A stretch of DNA of 45,000 bases, taken from NCBI GenBank assembly GCA_022842205.1, contig JALHQA010000004.1:1-45000 (forward strand). Direction: 5' to 3'. The notes below the pieces were generated by a model. That model had not been told where the DNA came from, ran no database searches, and worked only from the letters and a program-made list of their open reading frames with translations. Made by a program: the position numbers and the translations under genes. Each line of letters starts with the position of its first letter. Position 1 is the first letter of the stretch. The stretch is from Hyphomicrobiales bacterium (GTDB taxonomy: Bacteria > Pseudomonadota > Alphaproteobacteria > Rhizobiales > Methylopilaceae). Shown piece by piece: positions 25,672 to 33,101 of this stretch.

Positions 25672-26076
25672 GTGGCTAAACCGCTTCTTCTTGTTGCGGC
25701 CGCGGCCCTCGTCGACCCCGATGGGCGGGTGCTTCTGGCACAACGCCCGGAAGGCAAGGCGATGGCGGGACTCTGGGAGTTCCCGGGCGGCAAGGTCGAA
25801 GCGGGCGAGACACCCGAGGAAACACTTATCAGGGAGCTCACCGAAGAACTGGGAATTACGGTCAAGCCGGCCTGCCTCGCGCCGCTTACATTCGCAAGCC
25901 ATGCCTACGAGACGCTGCACCTGCTGATGCCGTTGTACATATGCCGGCGATGGGAGGGGACGGTCCGGGCACTGGAGGGGCAGAACCTGGCCTGGGTGGA
26001 ACCGAAACAGCTTCGGAGCTATCCCATGCCGCCCGCCGACGAGCCGCTTATTCCTGCTTTGGTGGACCTTTTGTGA
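25672..26076 (+). CDS. mutT: MutT-type Nudix hydrolase (8-oxo-dGTP diphosphatase)
   Basis: A 134-residue Nudix enzyme. The full Nudix box is present: a GGKVEAGE segment followed by RELTEELGI, matching GX5EX7REUXEEXGU. WEFPGG before the box and the C-terminal WVEPKQL resemble MutT, which removes oxidised dGTP. It may accept other nucleotides. I chose GTG 25672 (MAKPLLLVAAAALV) because AAAGG lies 8 bases upstream. A GTG at 25663 is also in frame but has no spacing to its Shine-Dalgarno. Its stop overlaps an in-frame GTG upstream of the Flp pilin gene. Confidence 0.92.
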   Translation: MAKPLLLVAAAALVDPDGRVLLAQRPEGKAMAGLWEFPGGKVEAGETPEETLIRELTEELGITVKPACLAPLTFASHAYETLHLLMPLYICRRWEGTVRALEGQNLAWVEPKQLRSYPMPPADEPLIPALVDLL

Positions 26077-26087
26077 AGGGGACGCAC

Positions 26088-26276
26088 ATGGAAAAGTTTG
26101 TTCAGCTCATCGCCCGGTTCCGCAACGACGACAGCGGCGCCACCGCTATCGAATACGGCCTGATCGCCGCCCTGCTCAGCCTTGCGATCATCGTCGCGAT
26201 GCCGCTCGTCGGCAGCAGCATCGGCACCACGTTCAATACGATCGGAACGACGCTCAGCGAGTCCAACGGCAACTAA
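26088..26276 (+). CDS. Flp family type IVb pilin
   Basis: A 62-residue pilin precursor. The prepilin peptidase site and hydrophobic spine are clear: SGATAIEYGLIAALLSLAII, with cleavage expected between Gly and Ala, and the conserved Glu-Tyr pair of Flp pilins follows. The short C-terminal tail (GSSIGTTFNTIGTTLSESNGN) is typical. Flp pilins assemble into Tad pili for surface attachment, but no tad/cpa assembly or peptidase genes are nearby. ATG 26088 has AAGGGG at good spacing. The gene starts 12 bases after mutT and its TAA overlaps the stop of the opposing methyltransferase gene. Confidence 0.92.
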   Translation: MEKFVQLIARFRNDDSGATAIEYGLIAALLSLAIIVAMPLVGSSIGTTFNTIGTTLSESNGN

Positions 26277-27154
26277 TTGCGTTCCGGCTTGACGCCGCTC
26301 GGGATTTCGACGGTCCCGAGCGCGTCCGCCAGCCGCGCCTTCGCCGAACCGGGACGCAGCGGCTTCTGCTGGCTTTCATGCGGCGTCCAGCCCGACAGCC
26401 AAATGATCTCGACCGTGGCGCGCAGTCTGCCGTCGGGGTCGGAAAACTTCTCTTCGTAGATTTCGAAAAGACGCGCGAGCGTGTCGCGCCGGAGCGGCGT
26501 TCGCGCGCGTGCCAGCATGGGATTGGTCGCTCCGAGTGCGCGCAGGTCACGGAAAAGCCCGTACAGATCGCCATAGCGGACAGTGATGCGTTCGGAATCG
26601 ACGACCGGCAGCGCGAAGCCGGCGCGCTGCAGAAGACCGCCATAATCCTGGGGCGATCCGAACGGAATGACGCGCGGGGATACGCCCCCGAGCGTCTCCG
26701 CCTCGGCCTCGGCGAACGCCTCGCGCAGCTCGATCAGCGTATCGCCGCCGAGCAGCGCGGCGAGGAAAAGCCCGTCCGGCTTCAGCGCGCGCCGTATCTG
26801 CACGAACAGGCCGGGAATGTCTTCGGCCCAATGCAGCGAAAGCGCCGACACGGCAAGGTCGAGAGAGCCTTCGGCGAAGGGAAGCGCCTCTCCCGTAAAT
26901 ACAATGTCGGAACCGGGCGCGCTGCCGGCGCGCAGGACACGACCGACCCGCGGAAGCTTTGCGATGGTTTCGGCAATTTCAGGGCCGGCGCTGTCGATAT
27001 CCGCCGCCAGCGGAAAATCGCGCAGCACGAAAGACAGGCGGTCCGCGAGGTCTTCGGCCACACGGGGCATCAGGACGTCGTCGCGCTGCCCCGCGCGTCT
27101 GGCGCGATCGAGGCGTAAGCGGCGGAGGCCAGCGTCAAAGAGGGGATCTTGCAT
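26273..27154 (-). CDS. SAM-dependent methyltransferase, BioC/NDUFAF5-like
   Basis: A 293-residue class I methyltransferase. LRLDRARRA at the N-terminus, an extended pre-SAM helix (LADRLSFVLRDFPLAADI), the acidic strand region DIVFTGEALPFAEGSLDLAV, then ALSLHWAEDIPGLFVQIRRALKPDG match the BioC-like proteins of alphaproteobacteria. These are related to the mitochondrial complex I assembly factor NDUFAF5, which hydroxylates an NDUFS7 arginine. The classical glycine-rich SAM motif is degenerate here (about 70-90), as in that subfamily. The function may be biotin-precursor methylation or complex I assembly. ATG 27154 is chosen as the start of the conserved QDPLFDAGLRR segment. Divergent from the channel gene. 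Confidence 0.88.
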   Translation of the reverse strand: MQDPLFDAGLRRLRLDRARRAGQRDDVLMPRVAEDLADRLSFVLRDFPLAADIDSAGPEIAETIAKLPRVGRVLRAGSAPGSDIVFTGEALPFAEGSLDLAVSALSLHWAEDIPGLFVQIRRALKPDGLFLAALLGGDTLIELREAFAEAEAETLGGVSPRVIPFGSPQDYGGLLQRAGFALPVVDSERITVRYGDLYGLFRDLRALGATNPMLARARTPLRRDTLARLFEIYEEKFSDPDGRLRATVEIIWLSGWTPHESQQKPLRPGSAKARLADALGTVEIPSGVKPERN

Positions 27155-27276
27155 CGTCTGGCATATGCGCGCGCTGGATAACGACGTCAAACCCCATCGT
27201 CTCCTCTCCCCGATAGCGCAAGGAAGGTCTACACTCATCGATTGCGGACGAAGAGATCCACGCGGGTCAGGACGAG

Positions 27277-27609
27277 ATGGAAGTGTTCGGCAATATGCGC
27301 CGCCTTTACCACGGGTTCCGGACGGCAATCCGGGAGCCGGCCGTGCGCGGTGCTTTATCCCTGGCCGCGACGCTGATCGCGATCGCGACAATCTTTTATT
27401 GGATTGTCGAAGGGTGGTCGCTGGTGGATTCCGTCTACTTCTCGGTCGTGACCATAGCCACTGTCGGCTATGGGGACCTGGCGCCTAAAACCGCCATCGG
27501 AAAGATATTCACGATCGGATACATATTTGCCGGCATCGGCATATTCGTCGCCACCGCCGCCGCTCTCGCCCAAGCGGTGATCCAGGGCGGCGTGCGGCCT
27601 TCCAAATGA
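27277..27609 (+). CDS. Two-transmembrane potassium channel
   Basis: A 110-residue minimal ion channel: TM1 (about 28-46: SLAATLIAIATIFYWIV), pore helix and selectivity filter TVGYGD (about 62-67), TM2 (about 77-100: FTIGYIFAGIGIFVATAAAL). There is no regulatory RCK domain, so it resembles KcsA-type or orphan two-TM channels working as tetramers. The frame lacks any cytoplasmic C-terminal domain. ATG 27277 has AGGA just upstream. Its TGA overlaps the ATG of comF, so the two are translationally coupled. Confidence 0.9.
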   Translation: MEVFGNMRRLYHGFRTAIREPAVRGALSLAATLIAIATIFYWIVEGWSLVDSVYFSVVTIATVGYGDLAPKTAIGKIFTIGYIFAGIGIFVATAAALAQAVIQGGVRPSK

Positions 27610-28367
27610 CGGCATGTTCGCTCGGCCGGCCCGGCAGGCTCCTTGGATATGCGGGACGCGCGTTGCTCGATACACTGCTGCCGCCGCTGTGCCTCTGTTG
27701 CGCACGGCCGGTCGCCGCCGCGGCTTCGCTCTGCCCGCGATGCTGGCAGGAGATCGATTTCATCGAGCGCCCTTACTGCGAGCGCCTCGGGACGCCCTTC
27801 CAGTCCGACATGGGCTATGGACTGATTTCCCCCAAGGCCATTGCAGAGCCGCCGGCCTTTGGCCGGGCGCGGGCCGTCGCACGCCATGACGGGCCGGCCC
27901 GGCAACTCGTTCACCGGCTGAAATATTCCGACCGGCTCGATCTTTCCAATGCCATGGGGCGGTGGATGGCGCGGGCGGGCGCCGAGTTGCTCTCCGGGGC
28001 GGATATCCTGGTCCCGGTGCCGCTGCACCGGGTGCGGTTCTGGGGCCGCCGCTTCAACCAGGCCGGGGAACTGGCCAAGGCCATTTCGCGCGAAAGCGGC
28101 GTGCCGGTGGCCCATGAAGGCCTGGTCCGTCGCAAAGCGACGCGGAGCCAGGTCGGCCTGTCTTCCGCGGAGCGGGCCCGCAATCTGACCGGCGCGTTCA
28201 GGCCCGGACCTCTGGCCGGGGAGGTCGTGGCGGGGAAGCGCACTGTCCTGATCGACGATGTGATGACCACGGGCTCGACGCTGAACAGCGCGGCCCGCGT
28301 GCTGCGCCGCGCCGGAGCGGCGGAGGTGGATGCGCTCGTTTTCGCGCTTGTCGCCGAACGCGTCTGA
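27606..28367 (+). CDS. comF: ComF family phosphoribosyltransferase-like protein
   Basis: A 253-residue protein with an N-terminal Cys cluster (CLCCARP then CPRCWQE, about 34-55) likely to bind zinc. The C-terminal type I PRTase domain has LVPVPLHRVRFWGRRFNQA and the PRPP loop VLIDDVMTTGST (about 216-227). ComF proteins support DNA uptake machinery in competent bacteria; in Hyphomicrobiales the role is unproven because the rest of the competence genes are often absent. ATG 27606 overlaps the stop of the channel gene; grxC follows 18 bases later. Confidence 0.92.
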   Translation: MTACSLGRPGRLLGYAGRALLDTLLPPLCLCCARPVAAAASLCPRCWQEIDFIERPYCERLGTPFQSDMGYGLISPKAIAEPPAFGRARAVARHDGPARQLVHRLKYSDRLDLSNAMGRWMARAGAELLSGADILVPVPLHRVRFWGRRFNQAGELAKAISRESGVPVAHEGLVRRKATRSQVGLSSAERARNLTGAFRPGPLAGEVVAGKRTVLIDDVMTTGSTLNSAARVLRRAGAAEVDALVFALVAERV

Positions 28368-28385
28368 CCTCATATCTGGGCAATC

Positions 28386-28643
28386 ATGGCTGCCATTACG
28401 ATTTATACCCGCCCGCTTTGCCCCTATTGCGCCGATGCCTTGACCCTGCTGGAGCAGAAAGGCGCGGCCTATGACGAGATCGACATCTCCGGCAATCCGG
28501 CGCTTCGCGCCGAAATGATCCAGCGGTCCGGCGGCCGGATGACCGTGCCGCAGATCTTCATCAACGACCGCCATGTCGGGGGCTGTGACGATCTCTACGC
28601 GCTCGATGCGCGAGGCGAACTCGATACGGCGCTGGCGCAATGA
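28386..28643 (+). CDS. grxC: Glutaredoxin 3
   Basis: An 85-residue thioredoxin-fold protein with the dithiol active site CPYC (12-15), the TVP cis-proline motif (about 53-55) and the GGCDDL glutathione-binding end. It reduces protein disulfides and glutathione mixed disulfides in the cytoplasm. Length is standard. Its TGA overlaps the ATG of the amidase gene, part of a comF-grxC-amidase-DUF1178 operon that I recall as conserved in this order. Confidence 0.95.
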   Translation: MAAITIYTRPLCPYCADALTLLEQKGAAYDEIDISGNPALRAEMIQRSGGRMTVPQIFINDRHVGGCDDLYALDARGELDTALAQ

Positions 28644-29509
28644 CCCGGGAGGCTTTCACCGCCGGTCTGGTGCAGCTGCGAGCCGGACAGGACATTGCGA
28701 CGAATGTGAAGGACGCGTCGGAACTGATCCGCGCGGCCGTGGACGCAGGCGCGCGCTATGTACAGACGCCGGAAATGACATCCCTCCTTGTGCGCGACCG
28801 CGAACGGCTGATGAAGCTCATCCGAGACGAGGAGCACGACCAGGCGCTGAAGGCGTTTCGCGAACTCGCAGCGGAACTGAAGATATGGCTGCATCTCGGC
28901 TCGCTGCCGATGGCCTTCGGAGACGGACGCGAACGTATCGCCAATCGCGCCTTCCTTATCTCTCCGGATGGTGAGGTCGTGGCGCGCTACGACAAGATCC
29001 ACATGTTCGACGTCGATCTCGACAACGGCGAGAGCTGGCGCGAATCCCGCACCTACCAGCCGGGCGAGGTTGCGGTGGCCGCCGATCTGCCCTGGGGCAG
29101 GCTGGGCATGACAATCTGTTACGATCTGCGCTTCTCCGCGCTCTACCGCGCGCTTGCGGAGCGCGGCGCGGACTTCATCGCCGTTCCAGCCGCCTTTACC
29201 CGGCAAACCGGCGAGGCGCATTGGCATGTGCTGCTTCGCGCCCGGGCCATCGAGACCGGCGCTTTCATTTTCGCCGCCGCCCAGGCCGGGCGCCACGAGG
29301 ACGGGCGCGAGACGTACGGACATTCGATGATCGTCGATCCCTGGGGGGAGATTCTCGCCGAGGCGGGAGTCGAGCCCGGTGTCGTGACGGCCGAGATCCG
29401 CCCCGGGCGCGTGGCGGAGGCCCGCCGAAAAATCCCGGTATTGCAGAACGGCCGCCGGTTTGCCGTTGCATCCGACGAGCCGGTGCATCTCGGCGAGGTG
29501 CCGCGATGA
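28640..29509 (+). CDS. Nit2-like carbon-nitrogen hydrolase
   Basis: A 289-residue nitrilase-superfamily amidase. The Glu-Lys-Cys triad is clear: E45 in QTPEMTS, K118 in RYDKIHMFD and C159 in MTICYDLRF. The segments FDVDLDNGESWRES and GHSMIVDPWG also match Nit1/Nit2 enzymes. These repair metabolites by hydrolysing deaminated glutathione (Nit1) or omega-amides of ketoacids (Nit2). Its coupling to glutaredoxin suits a glutathione-repair role, though this is inference. It starts at ATG 28640 within the grxC stop and its own stop overlaps the next start. Confidence 0.92.
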   Translation: MTREAFTAGLVQLRAGQDIATNVKDASELIRAAVDAGARYVQTPEMTSLLVRDRERLMKLIRDEEHDQALKAFRELAAELKIWLHLGSLPMAFGDGRERIANRAFLISPDGEVVARYDKIHMFDVDLDNGESWRESRTYQPGEVAVAADLPWGRLGMTICYDLRFSALYRALAERGADFIAVPAAFTRQTGEAHWHVLLRARAIETGAFIFAAAQAGRHEDGRETYGHSMIVDPWGEILAEAGVEPGVVTAEIRPGRVAEARRKIPVLQNGRRFAVASDEPVHLGEVPR

Positions 29510-29925
29510 TCCGGTATTCCCTTACCTGTGACGGCGGCCACGGCTTCGACGGCTGGTTCCGCTCGTCAGGCGACTACGACGGGCAGGCGGGGAATGGGCT
29601 TCTGACCTGCCCTGTCTGCGGATCGCGAGAGGTGAGCAAGGCGCTCATGTCGCCGGCGGTTGCAACTCAGGCCGAGGCGGAACAGGAGCTGCTTGGCGAT
29701 CGCGAAGCGCGCATGCGCGAGATGCTGGTCAAGGTACGCGAGGAGTTGACGAAGGATGCCGAGGATGTCGGGCCGCGCTTTGCCGAGGTCGCGCGCAAGA
29801 TGCATGACGGGGAGATGGAAAAGGCCTCGGTCTACGGCGTTGCGACCGGCGAGGAAACGCGCGAACTGATTGAAGACGGGATCGAAGTCCATCCGCTGCC
29901 GCCCGTACCCGGCAAGGGCAACTGA
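29506..29925 (+). CDS. DUF1178 family protein (zinc-ribbon-like)
   Basis: A 139-residue protein beginning MIRYSLTCDGGHGFDGWFRS, with the second Cys pair CPVCGS at about 38-43; these Cys/His residues probably bind zinc. The middle is a charged helix (EAEQELLGDREARMREMLVK) and the end carries YGVATGEETRELIEDGIEVHPLP, all characteristic of DUF1178. Function is unknown. The steady neighbour relation to grxC and the Nit2-like gene hints at redox or metabolite repair. ATG 29506 overlaps the TGA of the amidase gene. Confidence 0.92.
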   Translation: MIRYSLTCDGGHGFDGWFRSSGDYDGQAGNGLLTCPVCGSREVSKALMSPAVATQAEAEQELLGDREARMREMLVKVREELTKDAEDVGPRFAEVARKMHDGEMEKASVYGVATGEETRELIEDGIEVHPLPPVPGKGN

Positions 29926-30879
29926 TTGCCGCCGCTGCCTGCATTTACCAACGATGACCGTGCCGAACTGAGCCGCGCCTGCCGCTGGCTCCATCGCATG
30001 CCGCGCGCGCGCATGAAGACGGCGTTCGGACGCAAGATGTCGCACGCCGCCGTTCTCGCGTTCCGTGCCTTCCACGCACCTCGCGTGCGCCGTATGGGCG
30101 TGGAGATCGAGACCCGCTCCGTCGTCGCGCTCGGCCGCCGGATAACGTTGCGTATTGTTCGTCCGCCGGGAAAGCTCCGCGGCGTTCATCTCGATTTCCA
30201 CGGCGGTGGCTGGTGTACCGGCAATGCGCGCATGGATGATGTCCCGAATGCGGAACTGGCGATCGCCTGCAATATTGCGGTGGTGGCCGCCGATTACGGG
30301 CCGGCGCCGCGCACGCCTGTAACCGATATTCTCGCCGAATGCGAGGCTGCGGCGGTGTGGCTGGCCGAGAACGCCAAGCGGGAGTTCGGCTCGACCCGCA
30401 TGACGATCGGCGGCGAGAGCGCGGGCGCGCATCTGGCGGTATGTACCATGCTCCGCCGCCGCCTGCTGTTCCACGCGGCGCTGCTCTATTACGGCGTCTA
30501 CGACCTGTCGGGCAGCGAGGGGCTGCGCGCCGCGCCGCGCGATACTCTGGTGATCCATGCGCCGACGGCGTTGTCCTCCCTCCGCCAGCTGACGCCGAGA
30601 ATGACGGACGCGGAGCGCCGCGCGCCGTCCATCTCGCCGGCCTTCGCCGATCTCTCCGGCCTGCCGCCGGCGCTCTTCATCGCCGGCACCGCCGATCCGC
30701 TGCTGGCGGAAACCGAGAATTTGCGGGCGCGCTGGAAGGAGGCCAACGGCAATGCCGACATTCTGCTCGTGCCGGACGCGCCGCACGCGTTCAACCGGCT
30801 GCCCGTCGAGATCGCGCGCAAGACGGACGCATATGCCCGCGCGTGGCTGTCGGATTATTTCTCGGCCGCGAGCCAGTAA
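29926..30879 (+). CDS. Alpha/beta hydrolase (hormone-sensitive lipase group)
   Basis: A 317-residue carboxylesterase-like enzyme. The HGGGW oxyanion motif is at 92-96, the nucleophile elbow GESAG at 163-167 (S165), the acid in GTADPLL and the base in DAPHAFNRL. The N-terminal 60 residues are basic and helical without a signal peptide. The substrate is unknown; this group hydrolyses short acyl esters. The start is TTG 29926, directly after the DUF1178 stop with AAGGG 7 bases upstream, so coupled translation is likely. Its 3' end overlaps the antisense ubiG end by 25 bases. Confidence 0.88.
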   Translation: MPPLPAFTNDDRAELSRACRWLHRMPRARMKTAFGRKMSHAAVLAFRAFHAPRVRRMGVEIETRSVVALGRRITLRIVRPPGKLRGVHLDFHGGGWCTGNARMDDVPNAELAIACNIAVVAADYGPAPRTPVTDILAECEAAAVWLAENAKREFGSTRMTIGGESAGAHLAVCTMLRRRLLFHAALLYYGVYDLSGSEGLRAAPRDTLVIHAPTALSSLRQLTPRMTDAERRAPSISPAFADLSGLPPALFIAGTADPLLAETENLRARWKEANGNADILLVPDAPHAFNRLPVEIARKTDAYARAWLSDYFSAASQ

Positions 30880-31583
30880 TTGACGCCGCTGTCACGGCCG
30901 AGTCTCCACGAGCCGCGTAGCGGATCGAAGATCATGCCGGTGACGTCCGCGACATCGAGCCCGGCGGCGGTGCAATGGTCCGCAAGTTCGTCCGGCGTGA
31001 CGAACTTGTTCCAGTCGTGCGTGCCGGCCGGAATCCAGCGCAGGACATATTCCGCGCCGACAATGGCGAGCGCGTAGCTTTTCAGTGTGCGGTTGAGGGT
31101 CGAGAAAAGGACGAGTCCGCCGGGTCTGGCGAGGCCCGCCAGCGTCCGCACAAAGCCGGCCGGGTCGTCGACATGCTCGATGACCTCGGAGGCGATCACC
31201 GCGTCGAATTGCCTCCCTTCAGCCAGAAGGTCTTCGGCGGAGGCGGCGCGATAGTCGATGGCAAGACCCGCTTCCGCGGCATGGGCCTTTGCCGCCTCGA
31301 TGCTTTCGCGGGCCGGCTCGATGCCCGAAACGTTCGCACCGAGGCGCGCGAGAGGCTCTGCCAGGATACCGCCGCCGCAGCCGACATCGAGCACCGCCAA
31401 ATCCTTGAGGCTCTTGAGGGCTTTTGTGTCGCGCCCGAACCGTTCCGCCAGCCGGTCGCGGACATATTCGACGCGGGCCGGCGTCAGCCTGTGGAGGGGG
31501 GCATAGGGCCCGTCCGGATTCCACCATTCGCCGGCGAGCGCGGCGAAGCGGGCAACCTCTTCCTCGTTAACCGAACCCGCCAC
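30855..31583 (-). CDS. ubiG: Bifunctional 2-polyprenyl-6-hydroxyphenol methylase / 3-demethylubiquinol 3-O-methyltransferase
   Basis: A 242-residue methyltransferase for both O-methylation steps of ubiquinone synthesis. UbiG hallmarks: EVARFAALAGEWWNPDGPYAPLHRLTP, the SAM loop LDVGCGGGILAEPLARLGA, SEVIEHVDDP, LFSTLNRTLKSY and GTHDWNKFVTPDEL. I chose GTG 31583 because GAGG precedes it by 5 bases and the length then matches the family. The longer in-frame region to 31685 lacks conserved sequence. It diverges from lysC; the promoter region is shared. Confidence 0.95.
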   Translation of the reverse strand: MAGSVNEEEVARFAALAGEWWNPDGPYAPLHRLTPARVEYVRDRLAERFGRDTKALKSLKDLAVLDVGCGGGILAEPLARLGANVSGIEPARESIEAAKAHAAEAGLAIDYRAASAEDLLAEGRQFDAVIASEVIEHVDDPAGFVRTLAGLARPGGLVLFSTLNRTLKSYALAIVGAEYVLRWIPAGTHDWNKFVTPDELADHCTAAGLDVADVTGMIFDPLRGSWRLGRDSGVNYWLAAEK

Positions 31584-31621
31584 CTTCGCCTCTTTACCGT
31601 AAACGCGCGACGCCGTTGCGC

Positions 31622-31650
31622 TTGGCACCCGGCCTGCCGCTATGTATAGC
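31622..31650 (+). promoter_or_regulatory. Predicted lysC promoter
   Basis: TTGGCA (31622-31627) and TATAGC (31645-31650) are separated by exactly 17 bases, 5/6 and 4/6 matches to the sigma-70 consensus. The lysC ATG is 58 bases past the -10 box, leaving a leader of about 50 bases, too short for a lysine riboswitch. Confidence 0.5.
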
Positions 31651-31708
31651 CCCAGTTCCTCCGGCGCCACCGAAAGCGGCGCCACAACGCCCAGTCTGCC
31701 GGACCCCT

Positions 31709-32962
31709 ATGGCCCGCATTGTCATGAAATTCGGCGGCACATCCGTCGCCAATCTCGAGCGCATCCAGAACGTCGCGCGCCATGTGAAGCGCGAGGTCGA
31801 TGCCGGCCATGAAGTGGCGGTCGTCGTATCGGCCATGGCGGGGGTGACGAACCAGCTCGTTGCCTGGTGCAAGGAGGCGATGCCGCAGTTCGACCAGAAG
31901 GAATACGACACCGTTGTCGCCTCGGGCGAACAGGTGACCTCCGGCCTTCTCGCGATCGCGCTACAGGCGCTGGGCGTGAAGGCACGTTCCTTCCAGGGCT
32001 GGCAGATTCCGCTCCGCACCGATTCGACCCACGGCTCGGCCCGCATCGCCGGCATCGAGGGCGAGGGACTTATCAGCGATCTGAAGTCCGGAACGGTCGC
32101 GACCATCGCCGGCTTCCAGGGCGTTGCCCCGACCGGCCGTATCGCCACGCTCGGCCGCGGCGGCTCCGACACGTCGGCGGTCGCCATCGCGGCAGGGGTC
32201 AAGGCCGACCGTTGCGACATCTACACCGACGTCGACGGGGTCTACACGACCGATCCCCGCATCGTTCCGCAGGCACGGCGGCTGGAAAAGGTCGCGTTCG
32301 AGGAAATGCTCGAAATGGCGTCGCTCGGCGCCAAGGTGCTTCAGGTACGCTCCGTCGAGCTGGCGATGGTGCATAATGTGCGGGTTTTCGTGCGCTCGAG
32401 CTTCGATGCGCCGGATGCGCCGCAGATCGGATCGAACGGTCTTCCGCCGGGGACCCTCATTTGCAGCGAGGAAGAGATCGTGGAAAAGCAGGTTGTCACC
32501 GGCATCGCCTATTCGAAAGACGAAGCCCAGGTCACTCTGCGCGGCGTGCAGGACAAGCCGGGCGTGGCCGCGAGCGTGTTCGGGCCGCTGGCCGCCGCCA
32601 ATATCAATGTCGACATGATCGTCCAGAACATATCGGACGACGGCACGACGACCGACCTCACCTTCACCGTGCCGGTCGCCGACTATGAGCGCGCCATGGC
32701 GGTGCTGTCGCAGAGCAAGGCCGATATCGGTTATGCGAAGCTCGACGGCGCCACCGACGTCGTGAAGGTGTCGGTGGTCGGCATCGGCATGCGCAGCCAC
32801 GCCGGCGTCGCGGCCAAGGCGTTCGCCGCGCTTGCCGGGAAGGGCATCAACATCCGCGTCATCGCCACCTCCGAGATCAAGATCTCGGTGCTGATCGACG
32901 CCGCGCACACCGAGCTTGCGGTCCGCACCCTCCATTCCATATACGGGCTGGATCACGCCTAG
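31709..32962 (+). CDS. lysC: Aspartate kinase
   Basis: A 417-residue kinase that phosphorylates aspartate, the first step to lysine, threonine and methionine. MKFGGTSVANLERI opens the kinase domain. VVVSAMAGVTNQL, LGRGGSDTSAVAIAAG and DIYTDVDGVYTTDPR are the nucleotide and substrate segments. Two C-terminal ACT domains (about 265-417: GIAYSKDEAQVTLRGVQDKP; VVGIGMRSHAGVAAKAF) confer feedback inhibition. The start is ATG 31709 at the conserved ARIVMKFGG. An in-frame extension upstream is proline-rich and non-conserved. Confidence 0.97.
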   Translation: MARIVMKFGGTSVANLERIQNVARHVKREVDAGHEVAVVVSAMAGVTNQLVAWCKEAMPQFDQKEYDTVVASGEQVTSGLLAIALQALGVKARSFQGWQIPLRTDSTHGSARIAGIEGEGLISDLKSGTVATIAGFQGVAPTGRIATLGRGGSDTSAVAIAAGVKADRCDIYTDVDGVYTTDPRIVPQARRLEKVAFEEMLEMASLGAKVLQVRSVELAMVHNVRVFVRSSFDAPDAPQIGSNGLPPGTLICSEEEIVEKQVVTGIAYSKDEAQVTLRGVQDKPGVAASVFGPLAAANINVDMIVQNISDDGTTTDLTFTVPVADYERAMAVLSQSKADIGYAKLDGATDVVKVSVVGIGMRSHAGVAAKAFAALAGKGINIRVIATSEIKISVLIDAAHTELAVRTLHSIYGLDHA

Positions 32963-32982
32963 CGCCTCTTGTGCGTCCTGGA

Positions 32983-33060
32983 AGATGCGCAGCATCTGTC
33001 CGGGACCCATAGCCCCGGAATCTGTTACCTTGCCGTGATTTCACGGCGTATGGGTCCCGG
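32983..33060 (+). repeat. Nested inverted repeats between lysC and ptsP
   Basis: Three stems fill a 139-bp gap. AGATGC/GCATCT (32983-32997, loop GCA). A perfect 12-bp outer repeat CCGGGACCCATA (33000-33011) with TATGGGTCCCGG (33049-33060). A perfect 7-bp inner hairpin GCCGTGA/TCACGGC (33032-33047) tucked against the right outer arm. No T-run follows, so this is not a standard terminator. It may be a leader structure of ptsP or a processing site. Confidence 0.65.
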
Positions 33061-33101
33061 ACTCGCTTGCGCGCCCCGGGACATTCAGGGAGTCTTTGCC
33101 T

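Noticed and set aside
31584-31708. Possible lysine riboswitch before lysC
   Set aside because: Only about 50 bases remain between the predicted promoter and the start codon, too short, and no matching structure seen.
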